From: Tetramitus jugosus
Lineage: Eukaryota > Heterolobosea > Eutetramitea > Acrasida > Vahlkampfiidae
Reading direction: 5' to 3'
Assembly: GCA_937625935.1 (NCBI GenBank)
Contig: OW569350.1
Coordinates: 248,001 to 312,000, forward strand
DNA length: 64,000 nucleotides
The notes beneath the pieces were generated by a model. That model was not told where the DNA came from. It worked only from the letters and a program-made list of their open reading frames with translations, and searched no databases. Shown piece by piece: positions 41,193 to 51,305 of the stretch. Each line of letters opens with the position of its first letter. Within the stretch, counting starts at the first letter, position 1. Both the position numbers and the translations under genes were made by a program.

Positions 41193-42467
41193 ATGAGAAA
41201 CACTAGAGAGGTTTTGGAAATTGTGTGTGGAAACGTACAAAGAAAAGAAAACATTGTTCTATCTAGTGAAGTTCCTCCTTCAGAGTTGGAGAACATCTGC
41301 CATGATGTTTTCTTGATCACAGACGATTTTGTCGATGATCTATCAAGGGCTCAAATATCAACATATGCCAAAAAAGCAGTGATGGAAAATGAGGCAGCTC
41401 TATTGATTGCTCAGAAAGCAGTTCTCCGGGTTTACGACTACAAAATGCGTCTGTACAGTGGCACAGCGTTCTTCCTTGCACCAGGAATTATTGCAACCAA
41501 TTGGCACGTTGTCTCAAAAGGAGAAACTCCATTATACTTCTCAAATAACTCTTTTCTACCATACCATAACTTTTTCGGTTTAATTAAGAGGGGGCTAACA
41601 GATGATAACCTGTGCAAAGAAAAAAAGGTAATAGTTTCTGGTTCCACCATCGCTAACGACCATCAGGTGGAAGAAGTAATATCTGGAAAACCTCGAGTTG
41701 ATCCTATTCTCGGTCTAACCGGTGATTTCGACCTTTTTGACTTCGCGTTAATTAATGTCGATCATCCGAAAATGCCAAAGGTGTTGCTCATCCCTTCTCC
41801 ACAAGTCGTACAACCTGATAGTAGGATTGCTACTGTAAACTATCCTGGATCAGAAGAGTTAAATGCCACACTCCTGGAAAAAAGTACTCGAGCAGATTAC
41901 TATAAGTTCTTGCCTTCTTTCTCATACTTGGAGAGAATATTTCATAAATTTGGCAGAAAATGTGTTAGCTTTGGTAAGACTTTAAGACCATATGGCCCGA
42001 TAGGCAATCAGTGGAGAGAGCTCTCAAACTACACTGCTGATTTGAACCAGTACGCCATCGTCAGTGATGAAACTGTGATGTTTGGAAGTTCAGGGGCACC
42101 AGTCATTTCACTTGAAAACTGCAAAAGCCACACAGTCTTGGATAAAGAGGGACAAGAGTGGGCTCTTGTTGAATTTGTTGGTATCCACGCTGGAGGCGAA
42201 TACATCAACTGTCTTGATTGTTTTTGTCAAACCTCTCGATTCCAAGAATTGGATGGTAATTTTAAGTGGGCAGAATGTACAGAATGCCAACAAGATCCCT
42301 CAAGAAAGAAAACCCATCTAACCTATAATCACAGTATTTCTGTTCATCACCCAGATTTTGTCAAGTACTACAAACGTTTTGTCGTTCCTGCCCTGCAGCA
42401 ATTGTTTGCAGGAACACCAAGTTGTATTGAAGACTATCTCAACCTCCATAAAGCCACAGCATTCTAA
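41193..42467 (+). CDS. Trypsin-like serine protease (chymotrypsin fold)
   Basis: 424 residues, intact, ATG at 41193. A helical N-terminal segment of about 75 residues precedes the protease domain. The triad can be placed: His in TAFFLAPGIIATNWHVVSKG, Asp in GDFDLFDFALINVDH, and Ser in VMFGSSGAPVISLEN (GSSGAPV, the trypsin-2/HtrA-like GNSGGP equivalent). No signal peptide or membrane helix is visible, so it is probably intracellular. A C-terminal Cys cluster (INCLDCFCQT then WAECTECQQD) could bind zinc or form disulfides. It is the only intact gene in a 10-kb run of pseudogenes. Its substrate is unknown. Confidence 0.82.
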   Translation: MRNTREVLEIVCGNVQRKENIVLSSEVPPSELENICHDVFLITDDFVDDLSRAQISTYAKKAVMENEAALLIAQKAVLRVYDYKMRLYSGTAFFLAPGIIATNWHVVSKGETPLYFSNNSFLPYHNFFGLIKRGLTDDNLCKEKKVIVSGSTIANDHQVEEVISGKPRVDPILGLTGDFDLFDFALINVDHPKMPKVLLIPSPQVVQPDSRIATVNYPGSEELNATLLEKSTRADYYKFLPSFSYLERIFHKFGRKCVSFGKTLRPYGPIGNQWRELSNYTADLNQYAIVSDETVMFGSSGAPVISLENCKSHTVLDKEGQEWALVEFVGIHAGGEYINCLDCFCQTSRFQELDGNFKWAECTECQQDPSRKKTHLTYNHSISVHHPDFVKYYKRFVVPALQQLFAGTPSCIEDYLNLHKATAF

Positions 42468-42508
42468 TTTGTGAGTGGAAAAAACCGTTGACATCACAAC
42501 AATAAAAG

Positions 42509-45500
42509 ATGATTGGGGGACGAACCAGGACCAATAGAGCCAACACCACGAATACTGCTGTGAGTGGGTCTCCAACCAACAACACCGATACTGCCTCATC
42601 ATCACTATCACCACCTTCATCATTCACTGAAAACACTCTGAGGAGACTCAAAGGACTCAATAAAAAGAATAACAGCAACAATGGCAACAATGACAATACT
42701 GCTAGTAGCGCATCGCAGAGTAATAGTAGCAATAATCGATTGAGTGCTTTATAGCATGGAAAACCCTTGATGTTTCAAAGGTCAACAACTACAACCGCCA
42801 ATTCCACTACTGCTACTACTACTAACTCTACTCATCATCGTCAAGAAGAAGAATCAGCCATCATGTATGACGTTGACTCGAGTGATGAGATGAGAACAAT
42901 GTGGTTGAATATGAGGAAAATCAAGGAGGACTGATGATCAACACGAATAATGATGCTAATGCTCATAGTAGTAATAATCGTAATAGTAATAGTAATGATT
43001 CAATCATTGTACAACAGGCTCATGATGACAACGATACTGGTGGGTCAGATGTTGGCGATATTGTGGAAGAAAATCATCAAAGTACTACTGATGAAACACT
43101 ATTGAAAAACAGTAACAAGGATCATTCATCAAAGAAAAGTCCATCAACAAGAGAAAACAATAGGAGACACAAGAGAGAAGCGAGTCGATCATTCTCTACA
43201 GAGAATGAAGTATGGACAAACAATAGTCATGACCCAAATGACACTCATGACAATGATGATGACCAAACGAATGCAACCAACACAAGTCAGAAACATCAGG
43301 ATGATGAAGAGCAAGGAGATGACGAATGGAAACATATTCAAACAATATCTCAATTTTTTGCCAATACTTTGAGGAGTAAGAGTCTATTCAATATCCTAAT
43401 GATAAGAGTTCACTTTGCCACATTCTGATTCAATTTATTGATCATAACAATGAAAATATACGGAGGGAAAACTGAGGAATCATCAACACCATTGATTACT
43501 TTGAAGTATGACTTTTTAGATAGAGTCAATTACTGGTATCTGGAGTCTATGATAATTCAAAATTGCTTCGAATGGACACTGTTTTAAATGAGCAGGAACT
43601 CAAACAAAGAGAACACGGTGAGAAGAATCAAACATGTCCATTGCAATTTCATCATCTATCTGTACGCTATAGAGTCCAGTTGCCAAATTCATCAATCAGC
43701 ACCTCTGTGCAATTTGCTCAGTGGATTCGGTGATGAATATGTATTATTATCCTGTGTAATTCAAACTTATCATCAGGGAAAGCATTGAAGATGACCAACC
43801 TGTTGCTGATGAGTCAATTATTGAGAACAGCCATCACTCAGCATGATGCAATTACAATGAAGGCAATGATTCAATACGCCAATATTATCGAGAAACATAG
43901 CGCATCTAACAACAATAACTCTTTCAAGATTACGGATACTCAAGTAGCTATTAAGCAGACAGCACAGATCAGGAAAAGTTAAAGGAAGAATACTCGAAAG
44001 CACTACAAAATGCAAACATTGTTGTTGAAGCAATAGAGGTATGCTCAAAGGGTATTAGTCAGCTAAAGCTCGTTTATGAACCGCTAAAATCATTCCTGAA
44101 ACAATCTCTTGATCACAAGAATCAACTCATCAAGAGCAGAATTATTGGAGCACTTAAGAAAACTAATCACATCTGATGATGCAGATCAAAATGAAATTGA
44201 AACAGTATTCAAAGAAATATTTTCGTCCATGTCAAGCTCATCACATTCACCATCAGTACTACAGGTGAATGAGATCGAGCAGTACCAATCATTTAAAAAG
44301 ATGTACGAGCTCCATGTTCAAAGATGATGCATGTTAAAAAGATTAGAGGAGGCAAAACAAAATCATGATGCAGATCGTTTGTTGACCATTGTTGAGTGTG
44401 TAAAATATATGGATCAGAATATTAACAGTTTGTCACCAGCGAACTGGAAACAATCCGATCCTACTTCAAAAGACAATCAAACAGCTGTTCATTCGAGGAT
44501 GCAGTTTCCAACGTTCAAGAATTTTTACATCAGAAGCGTGTTTGTAACAATCTGTTTGATTCCATCGAAGAGGCGAAGAAGACCAGCAAAACTAGTGCTC
44601 TAGACTCTCTTTGTAAACACTATGCAGAGAAGTATCGTGACTGGATAACTAAAACGCCTGCTTATATAACAGCCATACAAATTATCAATATTATCAAGGA
44701 ATTCAGGGTAGAAATTATCAAAATGAAAAAGGCTGTCGATATGTTAAATATGAAACGAACGGAATTACTACAACTCTCATCAATTGACGACATATGGAGT
44801 CAATTAGAGAAGAGATCCGAGCGAGATTGTTACAAGTATTTGAATCGTATTCAATCATCTCAAGACATGAAGTTGCATCAAATTCAACTAGGTAAAAAGG
44901 ATGAGTACATCATTCTTAAGACTAATGAAGCATTGGAACAATGGAAACAAACATTAGATGAGTTTAGAGTACAAAAAGCTATTCACCTGTATAATGAGTT
45001 GAGCGCGCTTCAGTCCTCTGATGCATCTAAACAAGATGATGGTTATGAAAGTGAAGAATATGAAAGCGACGAACTCATATTGAATGAAGTTTCGAAGCAA
45101 TATGAAATTTACAACACTCTCCACAATGCCCTTCAATCAAAAGATATAAGAACTGTGAAAACATATGTCCTAGAAGCCAGCGGATATGAAGCATCAATGA
45201 ATGATATTTTGAATGATGCTAAACTCTTTTTGAACAAGAAGAAAATTGAGGAGATATCAACCAAACGCAATTTGGAAAAGGCAATGGCTTCCAATGATGT
45301 CTCTCGCATCATTGAGCTCATCAATCTCGCTGATGAATTTCCTTCACTAACTCCTATTGTTGCCAAAGCAAGAAGCCAGGCTGGGGGCAATAGAGATGAT
45401 GACACACACTCCAACATATCTTCTCCCGTTAGCACATCGAACCCATTCGAAACTGAAATTAACAAGTTCCTTTCCATGGAGGACGAAGAAGGTCTAAGCA

Positions 45501-45703
45501 CCTACATTGCGGACAATGAGGATACTATGCCATCGAAGGTGCTTAAACAAGCAAAAGCTGAACTCAACAAGATGAAACGTAAGAACGCATCGCAGAATAT
45601 CGATAATCGTCATCAATCTCTCACTGAGATGATAGAAAATGCAATCAAAACCAGTAATGTGAAACAGTTAATATTAGGTAATATATTACCTTCTCATTAT
45701 TAG
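42509..45703 (+). pseudogene. Decayed Asn/Ser-rich helical-repeat protein gene
   Basis: A single plus-strand gene appears to have broken into at least eight frames. The 5' 900 bases encode low-complexity Asn/Thr/Ser/Asp sequence, stopped by TAG at 42752 and shifted near 42890. The middle (43400-44100) is badly scrambled. The 3' 1 kb (44723-45703) is still open and helical. Several segments share a pattern of about 45-60 residues: a short helix with A-x-x-x-x-D/N-x-x-x-I/V-x-x-x-I, then a second helix with A-x-x-x-L (LEKAMASNDVSRIIELINLA, YNTLHNALQSKDIRTVKTYV, LLRTAITQHDAITMKAMIQY). The family is not recognised. Frame breaks lack GT-AG pairs, which argues against introns. Confidence 0.6.
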
Positions 45704-45765
45704 AGGTTGGGTTAGGTTTAACGCTTTTTCTATCTTGTAGGAGTGACACTGAGTGAATAGTAGAG

Positions 45766-48471
45766 TTAAATCTGTGGACATTTTCGTTGGGACTTCAAGA
45801 TTGACAACTTATTGGTAATATCGAGCAGCGGTGGACCATGATGTCGATTTGCTTCTGCTAAGCGACTCATCTCATTCACGATTGTCAATGACTCTTGAAA
45901 ACCGAACCTTTCCTCCATTTTAGCAAGCAGCCCAGATACAAGTCGCGCAAAGAGAGCTGCAAAGTCTGAACCAAAATATTTTGGAAGAGCATCCCCGGAA
46001 ATGTACCTTCCAATCTCATCAATATAATCCATGTAATGCTCCTCATCGGGCACAGGCATGAACCACTCTGTGTTTGTGATTATAAGTCTTGCATAATGAG
46101 CAAACACAACACCAACAGAAAACAGGTCGTTCATTGGACCTATAGTTGTATCTATCTTTCGTGCCGCAAATGGTTTTGTTCCATAGGTTATCCATCTAAA
46201 AGATGTCTGACCCACCTCAAATGTTCTTCCAAAGTTAAAGTCAATCAGTACAGGATCACACAACTCAAACTCTTTTCCTCCTTCATGATTCTTCAGAGTT
46301 GTACCTGCCAGTCGAAACATCACATTGGACAATGAAAGATCGTGGTGAAGCACACCAACAGAGTGAGTTTGTTGTAATCCTTGTAGAATTCCCTTGAAAG
46401 TGCGACAGATGACCTTCTTCTGTTGAAAAACACTTAAACGACGAAATGAATGATCAAAGTAGTCACCGTAAGCGATTAATGGCTCAGTGATAGTTACATA
46501 ACAGAGTGGCGCCACATCATAAGTTTCAACCGTCGTTTTCATCCAATCGGGGAACAAATTGAGGCTGTACACTTTGGATATATTGACATGGTTTAACTCT
46601 TTGATGCGAGCCATTACAGTCTTTTCCCTCGATTCGCCCAATGATATTTTTGCAAATGCACGTCCCTCAGATCTCATGACCATGAATGCATATGTTCGAT
46701 CAGATTTCTCCAACACAGATACTTTGACCAAGTTGAGCTTCCTCTCGATCCTCTGAATGCTGCAATAATAGCTATTCTGAGAGCAATGCACTGATGAATT
46801 AGTTCCTGTATTTGGCGAGTTGTCGTTATTACGGCTTGGTTGCTTCATTTGTGATTTTGGGGGTTCAAAGTCGTGAGATGCATCATCTTTAGTATGGGAT
46901 TCCTCATTTTCGCTCTGATCATCTGGCAGGTTGAAGGATAAAGCACGAGGCGGGGATGCTTTGTGAGTAGCTGTGACACACATTTCTTGGCCATCCTCTC
47001 GCCAAACCACTATAGATTTGGGAAAACTTGCCTCTCCAAATATATAACAGTCACCCTTCGGTGATTGAACGAGAGCAACGATATGCTTACGCATTAAAGC
47101 AAGATGTGCAAGCTCGGTACGAGTATCTTGGCCCCACCTGTGCTCTATCGTACTCAAGTAAGCCTTCAAGGTCTTCACGTCATCGTTGCAGACTTGTTCA
47201 AATAAGGGAGTTAGTCTCAGAGCACGTAACATGTCACTTCTTGTAACAGTGGCTATATCAATGTCACTATCGTAATATTCTGTGGTAGGATTTATGTTTG
47301 GATATGTCCGTTTGGCAGCAGTTGTTGAAATTTTCTTGGCTTTTGCACTGTTCATCCATTTAAACTCGTCCTCTCCTTTTGCAGGTTTATAATGGCTCCA
47401 ATAACTGCAAACTCGATATCCAATTTCCCAAAGGAGCACGAGACAAGCTTTCATATCAGCTGGTTCGTTATACTTGTAAATCTTTGAATGTTGTAAGCGG
47501 TAGTGAACAGCATTCTCTTGATCTTCGCTGACAATTTCAGTTGAGATTGAGAGAATACATAGACCATCAGATCCTGCGAGAATACCATACAACTCCAATT
47601 TCTTGGCGGCTTCACTGCTTAATGACAAATTTTCAATAATATGCTTGAGCATGCATCGCATCTCAAAACACACTTTCATAAAGTCTTTGTGAGCAAATAT
47701 ATTACTACCCATCGCACTACGTTGTACTTCAACGGTAAGCACATAGATGGGAGAAAGAGAATTTTGGGAAACAGATGTGAATGCCTCACTTAATTCTAAC
47801 GTAATATCAGCTCTCAGAAAGTTTTTAGCCTTTGTAGCTAATTGGACCCGATTTTCCTTTAAGTGTAGTTCGATTGTTGGACAATCATACTTTTGATCAC
47901 AGTCGATAATGAATACCTTCGGAATTACTTGCTCCAACGCCCGGACAATCAGAAATCCAACCGTATACGAATGAATTGTTCTCTCAGAGATACCGTGGCA
48001 CTGTGATATCTGGCTAATAAATGAGAAGGTACCACCATGATCTGCCTCTTCAATGTTCTTCCTTGCTTTTTCAAACTTGCCCGAGTGGACGACGTTAGGG
48101 GAACTCTTGGTTTCGATGGAGAATTTCATCAATTCATCAGGATAGTACTTGATGAGCCATGAATTCAAAAATTGTCCCAACACGGTCTTTGAATCAATTT
48201 TTTGATCAGCATTGTGGTTGTCAATGAACGAATCCACATTCTTAAGACTTGGGTTCATGAATGTGTCAGGCGATAATGGAGTTTCTTCTTCAACTGATTC
48301 ATAGAGATTTCTGAGTATGGCAATGTTCAATGTGCTCAACTTGTTTACCATGGCTTGCCGTTCCTGCTCTTCATTTTGAGAGGTTTCCTCAAGTGTGCTT
48401 GCAGTCTTAGTCTTTTTTGCTGGAGGTTCTTGGATTTCTTTTTCATTGGCTATTTCCTTGCGTTTAGTCAT
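45766..48471 (-). CDS. Large protein with atypical FunK1-like kinase domain
   Basis: The minus-strand frame is open to 48645; the first ATG is at 48471 (901 residues), but an upstream exon cannot be excluded. The head is basic (MTKRKEIANEK, PPAKKTKTA), likely nuclear. A middle domain holds LRADITLELSEAF and IYVLTVEVQRSA with a following FMKVCFEMRCMLK helix, reminiscent of a nuclease-like D...ExQ core. A disordered stretch precedes a C-terminal kinase-like domain: GVLHHDLSLSNVMFRL stands for the HRD loop with His for Arg, and PVLIDFNFGRTFEVG for DFG with Asn for Gly. A clear glycine loop is not seen. This combination resembles fungal FunK1 kinases and Crinkler-like (CR) kinase proteins. Activity is uncertain. 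Confidence 0.65.
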   Translation of the reverse strand: MTKRKEIANEKEIQEPPAKKTKTASTLEETSQNEEQERQAMVNKLSTLNIAILRNLYESVEEETPLSPDTFMNPSLKNVDSFIDNHNADQKIDSKTVLGQFLNSWLIKYYPDELMKFSIETKSSPNVVHSGKFEKARKNIEEADHGGTFSFISQISQCHGISERTIHSYTVGFLIVRALEQVIPKVFIIDCDQKYDCPTIELHLKENRVQLATKAKNFLRADITLELSEAFTSVSQNSLSPIYVLTVEVQRSAMGSNIFAHKDFMKVCFEMRCMLKHIIENLSLSSEAAKKLELYGILAGSDGLCILSISTEIVSEDQENAVHYRLQHSKIYKYNEPADMKACLVLLWEIGYRVCSYWSHYKPAKGEDEFKWMNSAKAKKISTTAAKRTYPNINPTTEYYDSDIDIATVTRSDMLRALRLTPLFEQVCNDDVKTLKAYLSTIEHRWGQDTRTELAHLALMRKHIVALVQSPKGDCYIFGEASFPKSIVVWREDGQEMCVTATHKASPPRALSFNLPDDQSENEESHTKDDASHDFEPPKSQMKQPSRNNDNSPNTGTNSSVHCSQNSYYCSIQRIERKLNLVKVSVLEKSDRTYAFMVMRSEGRAFAKISLGESREKTVMARIKELNHVNISKVYSLNLFPDWMKTTVETYDVAPLCYVTITEPLIAYGDYFDHSFRRLSVFQQKKVICRTFKGILQGLQQTHSVGVLHHDLSLSNVMFRLAGTTLKNHEGGKEFELCDPVLIDFNFGRTFEVGQTSFRWITYGTKPFAARKIDTTIGPMNDLFSVGVVFAHYARLIITNTEWFMPVPDEEHYMDYIDEIGRYISGDALPKYFGSDFAALFARLVSGLLAKMEERFGFQESLTIVNEMSRLAEANRHHGPPLLDITNKLSILKSQRKCPQI

Positions 48472-48670
48472 TGGTGTGTTTACTGAGTTTTTTGCTGGTA
48501 GATTGGGAGTGTTAACTGCTCGACGCAACGGTGCTGAGTGTTCATCTCTCTTCACAACAGAATTGATATACACCTTGTGTAGTGCCTTGATACAGGCACG
48601 TTTGGTTGAGTCGACGACTCCCTTAATCCTTCCTGAAGTTCCACCCTAAAGTCTTTCTTTTCCCATAGCA

Positions 48671-49248
48671 ACCCGGTTTAATGACAAGTTTTCAACAATA
48701 TTCTTGAGCATGCATCGCATCTCAAAACACACTTTCACTTAATTCTAACGTAATGTCAGCTCTCATAACACTTTTAGTCTTTCTAGCTAATTGTGCCAGC
48801 TTTTCTTTTAGGTGTAGTTCGATCGTAGGGCAATTGTACTTTTGGTGGTAGTCGACAATGAACATGTTGGGAATTACTTTCTCAAATACTTTGAAAACAA
48901 GTAATCCAACTGTATACGATTGAATTGTGCTTTCTGATACTCCAGTACACTGTGATACATTGTCAATAAATGAGAAGGTGCTGCCGTGTTCTGTCTCCTC
49001 AATGTACTTTCTTGCTTTTTCAAATTCATGAATAGCATCAGATGAGCTCTTGATTTCCACGTGTCATCTGTTCAATTCATCTGGATAGAATTTGATAAGC
49101 CATGAGTTCAAGAACTGTTGAGTCTTTTGATTAAGTCCTCCTTCATTTGAATTGTGTAAAACAATGATGGAATCAACACAACTACCCATTAGAATGTCAG
49201 GAAAATCTTCCAACAAAAGAATATTGCTTCTTGGGTGTACGAAATTCA
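48671..49248 (-). pseudogene. Decayed tandem copy of the FunK1-like gene
   Basis: The minus strand repeats parts of the neighbour's N-terminal half. FLNSWLIKFYPDEL matches FLNSWLIKYYPDEL, and FEKARKYIEETEHGSTFSFI and CPTIELHLKEKLAQL match their counterparts. MRADITLELSES is also kept. At the DNA level 48672-48738 matches about 47620-47680, then jumps to match 47789 onward, so an internal deletion joins two distant parts. Frames are broken near 49062 and the kinase half is missing. This is a duplicate that has decayed. Confidence 0.8.
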
Positions 49249-49399
49249 TCGATTTCAGAATAAAACGAGAAAATAATAGTTACTAGCAACAATTTGATTG
49301 AGTTTAAACGTACCACTAACAAACTAACCAAGGAAACTCGCAACATCGCAAGTTTTTTCGCTTTTGTTGAGTTAGGAGGCGACTTCGATGAAATCTAAA

Positions 49400-49999
49400 T
49401 TTTTTTAATACAACCATATCGGTGCTCACTTTATTGTCTCTAATATTCATTAGCCATCGCTCGCAGAGCGGTTGCCCTTGGTCAACATTTTGATTCCCCA
49501 ATGACGCTCGGAGAGCGTCATTGCTGTTGTTTCTCTTTCGTTGTCGTGAATAGGTGGAGGAGAGTCGTGAGACATCTCCGTTTCACACTATTCACGTAAG
49601 TTTTAGCTATCTTATCTGCTGTTGCTGTCTTTACTCCATTTTCTATCAGACCTTGCGCGATGTCGCTGACAGCCTCTGTCTCTACATCCATCTCATTATA
49701 TTCAGCACTTGGTGGGATGTGACTCCAACTTTGCACTTAGGGTACAGGAACTTGAATTCTTTGAGACCCAGTGGCTGTCCATCAACAACTAATTGGTCAT
49801 GGCTGTATATACCTGCTTGGAAAGGCTTCTTGAGCATGCTCAAGTAGATGGTACGTATCTAGCAGGCAGCAATCGTCACATTGGCTTCTTTTGTTGGTAC
49901 TTAGGGTGATGTCATGCGTGTGCATGGGTATTTGACAAACTACAGCCTGTTCCTTTACTGACTCACATTCTCTTCCTGGAATGTTTGGCGAGATGTATG
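49400..49999 (-). mobile_element. Poly(A)-tailed retroelement, 3' portion with unknown cargo
   Basis: On the minus strand the element ends with an ORF tail LTTLLHLFTTTKEKQQQ-stop, an 11-bp hairpin at 49499-49523, AATAAAGTGAGC, ATGGTTGTAT and a short A run (T residues 49400-49406 on the plus strand). Upstream coding pieces read KPFQAGIYSHDQLVVDGQPL, then after a one-base shift HIPPSAEYNEMDVETEAVSD and KIAKTYVNSVKRRC. These are not recognised as RT or endonuclease. Flanking ATCTAAA repeats (about 49393-49399 and 50000-50006) are a possible short target duplication. Before the next element inserted, its 5' end lay about 60 bp from tRNA-Thr. Confidence 0.6.
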
Positions 50000-50002
50000 A
50001 TC

Positions 50003-50018
50003 TAAAATAAGGCTATTA
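50003..50018. repeat. Left 16-bp target-site duplication
   Basis: TAAAATAAGGCTATTA is repeated exactly at 51332-51347. It directly precedes a run of 17 T residues (50019-50035), the complement of a poly(A) tail. Confidence 0.93.
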
Positions 50019-50047
50019 TTTTTTTTTTTTTTTTTCCATACAACCAT

Positions 50048-50070
50048 GTGTGCTTGTTGCGCAAGCACAC
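50048..50070 (-). repeat. Hairpin 1 in the 3' UTR of the 1.3-kb element
   Basis: GTGTGCTTG pairs perfectly with CAAGCACAC around a 5-nt loop (TTGCG). It lies between the AATAAA-type signal and the poly(A) tail. The stem sequence differs from that of hairpin 1 at 23556 while position and size are kept. Confidence 0.8.
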
Positions 50071-50095
50071 GATTGCTCATTTATTGACTTGTTTT

Positions 50096-50125
50096 GTGAG
50101 TGACGACCCGTAGGGCGTCATTCAC
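50096..50125 (-). repeat. Hairpin 2 in the 3' UTR of the 1.3-kb element
   Basis: Thirteen pairs, one of them G-T, close a 3-nt loop with one bulged A: GTGAGTGACG(A)CCC against GGGCGTCATTCAC. The TGACG/CGTCATT core is shared with the hairpins at 23601-23625 and 49499-49523. Confidence 0.8.
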
Positions 50126-50156
50126 TCTTCTTCTCTTGTTGTCCCCGACGGTGCAC

Positions 50157-51305
50157 CTACAGGTTGGAAGAATCACTCTGTTGAGTGGTTTGGTTGATGC
50201 CCTTCATCAAAGGGTGTAACCTTGTAGTAGGACCGTCGATGGACACAGAGCCATCTGTTGTTGTTTTCTTGTTTTGGGCCTTGTTGCTCATCAGATCACC
50301 CAGTGTGATCCTAGCACTCCTCTTCTTGTTGTCATTGAGTTGTGGACTCTGAATCTCCTTTTCGGAGTCGTCATCCACATCCACAATGACTGGTTCGTCC
50401 TCAGTCAAACCATACCTTTTGCGTGCAGCAGCCAGTGCCAATGCAGCAATTTCCTTCTTCACTCTTGCAAACACTGGAGAAGTGGCATTCACTTGCTCCA
50501 GGATTTGCCGATTTTCAGCGCTGAGCTGTACAACAGGCACTGTTGGCAGTGGTGTTGCACTCCTTTGTTTTTCTGCCTCCGTTAGACCAGGAGCAGTACT
50601 TTGTGCAACTTCTGGTTCCGGTATCGGAACCGGTTTGTTGCTCTCTTGACCCTTTGTCTTTGTCAATTCCTTGGTGAGTTCTGTGACCTGTAGACGCAGT
50701 GCGTCAACCACCGTCAGCAGCTCCTCGTACATCTTCGTCAACCTCTTGTTGACAGCCTTGAGAGGATCATGTGGTCTCTCGACGTATCGAGTGACCGTGG
50801 CCTTGACCTTTTGCTCTCCACTGAGCACTGCTCGTGCATAGGTTTCATCACCCATGACCACGAAAGCAGTGTCACGCTTCTTGAGCACACTGGCAACCTT
50901 CTCAGGTCCCAGTAGCTTCTTGATGTCGTCCACTGACATGTTCTTCATGCCATGGACGACCACCTTTCTTGTGCAATCAACACTGCGCTTGGGTGCAGCA
51001 GTGCTGTTGCCAATCCTCCTCTCTTTGTTGAACAACTCAACAAAGTCATAGATGCGGTCACCCTTGACCGTCACCCATGCAACAAAGCGTTGCTGGCCTT
51101 TCCTCTTGATGACCTGGACTCGGTTGAGCCAGTCACCAAACTCCTCTCCTATCTTTCTTGCCAAAGATGACTGAGAGACACCATTACCGTTGCCAGTAAT
51201 GACCACCTCTCTGTCACTTGGCCTAGAGCCTTTCCGTGCAGTGGTCCACACTGCATAACGGCTGTTGCCGTATTCCTTCACCAAATTTGTTGAATCACCA
51301 GACAT
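50157..51305 (-). CDS. Retroelement ORF1-like RNA-binding protein
   Basis: 382 residues from an ATG at 51305. Two RRM-like units are predicted: residues about 30-90 (REVVITGNGNGVSQSS, then a helix, RFVAWVTVKG) and about 110-175 (RKVVVHGMKNMSVDDIKKLL, then TAFVVMGDETYARAVL). A coiled-coil segment (TKMYEELLTVVDALRLQVTE) follows, then a Pro-rich linker and a charged C-terminal third with VIVDVDDDSEKE. RRMs plus a coiled coil are typical of ORF1 proteins of non-LTR retrotransposons, which coat the RNA and act as chaperones, although L1 has the coiled coil first. The frame is intact, so the protein may be expressed. The closest relative in the window is the remnant at 23281. Confidence 0.75.
   Translation of the reverse strand: MSGDSTNLVKEYGNSRYAVWTTARKGSRPSDREVVITGNGNGVSQSSLARKIGEEFGDWLNRVQVIKRKGQQRFVAWVTVKGDRIYDFVELFNKERRIGNSTAAPKRSVDCTRKVVVHGMKNMSVDDIKKLLGPEKVASVLKKRDTAFVVMGDETYARAVLSGEQKVKATVTRYVERPHDPLKAVNKRLTKMYEELLTVVDALRLQVTELTKELTKTKGQESNKPVPIPEPEVAQSTAPGLTEAEKQRSATPLPTVPVVQLSAENRQILEQVNATSPVFARVKKEIAALALAAARKRYGLTEDEPVIVDVDDDSEKEIQSPQLNDNKKRSARITLGDLMSNKAQNKKTTTDGSVSIDGPTTRLHPLMKGINQTTQQSDSSNL

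Noticed and set aside
42509-45703. A real multi-exon gene instead of a pseudogene
   Set aside because: Frame changes do not coincide with GT-AG pairs of the size used by other genes here, and at least one TAG sits in a continuous frame. Introns elsewhere in the window are few and well formed.
48573-48645. GTG-initiated extension of the FunK1-like protein
   Set aside because: The start at 48573 is GTG and the frame stays open upstream to a TAG at about 48646. Without a transcript the first ATG (48471) is the safer start; an upstream exon is possible.
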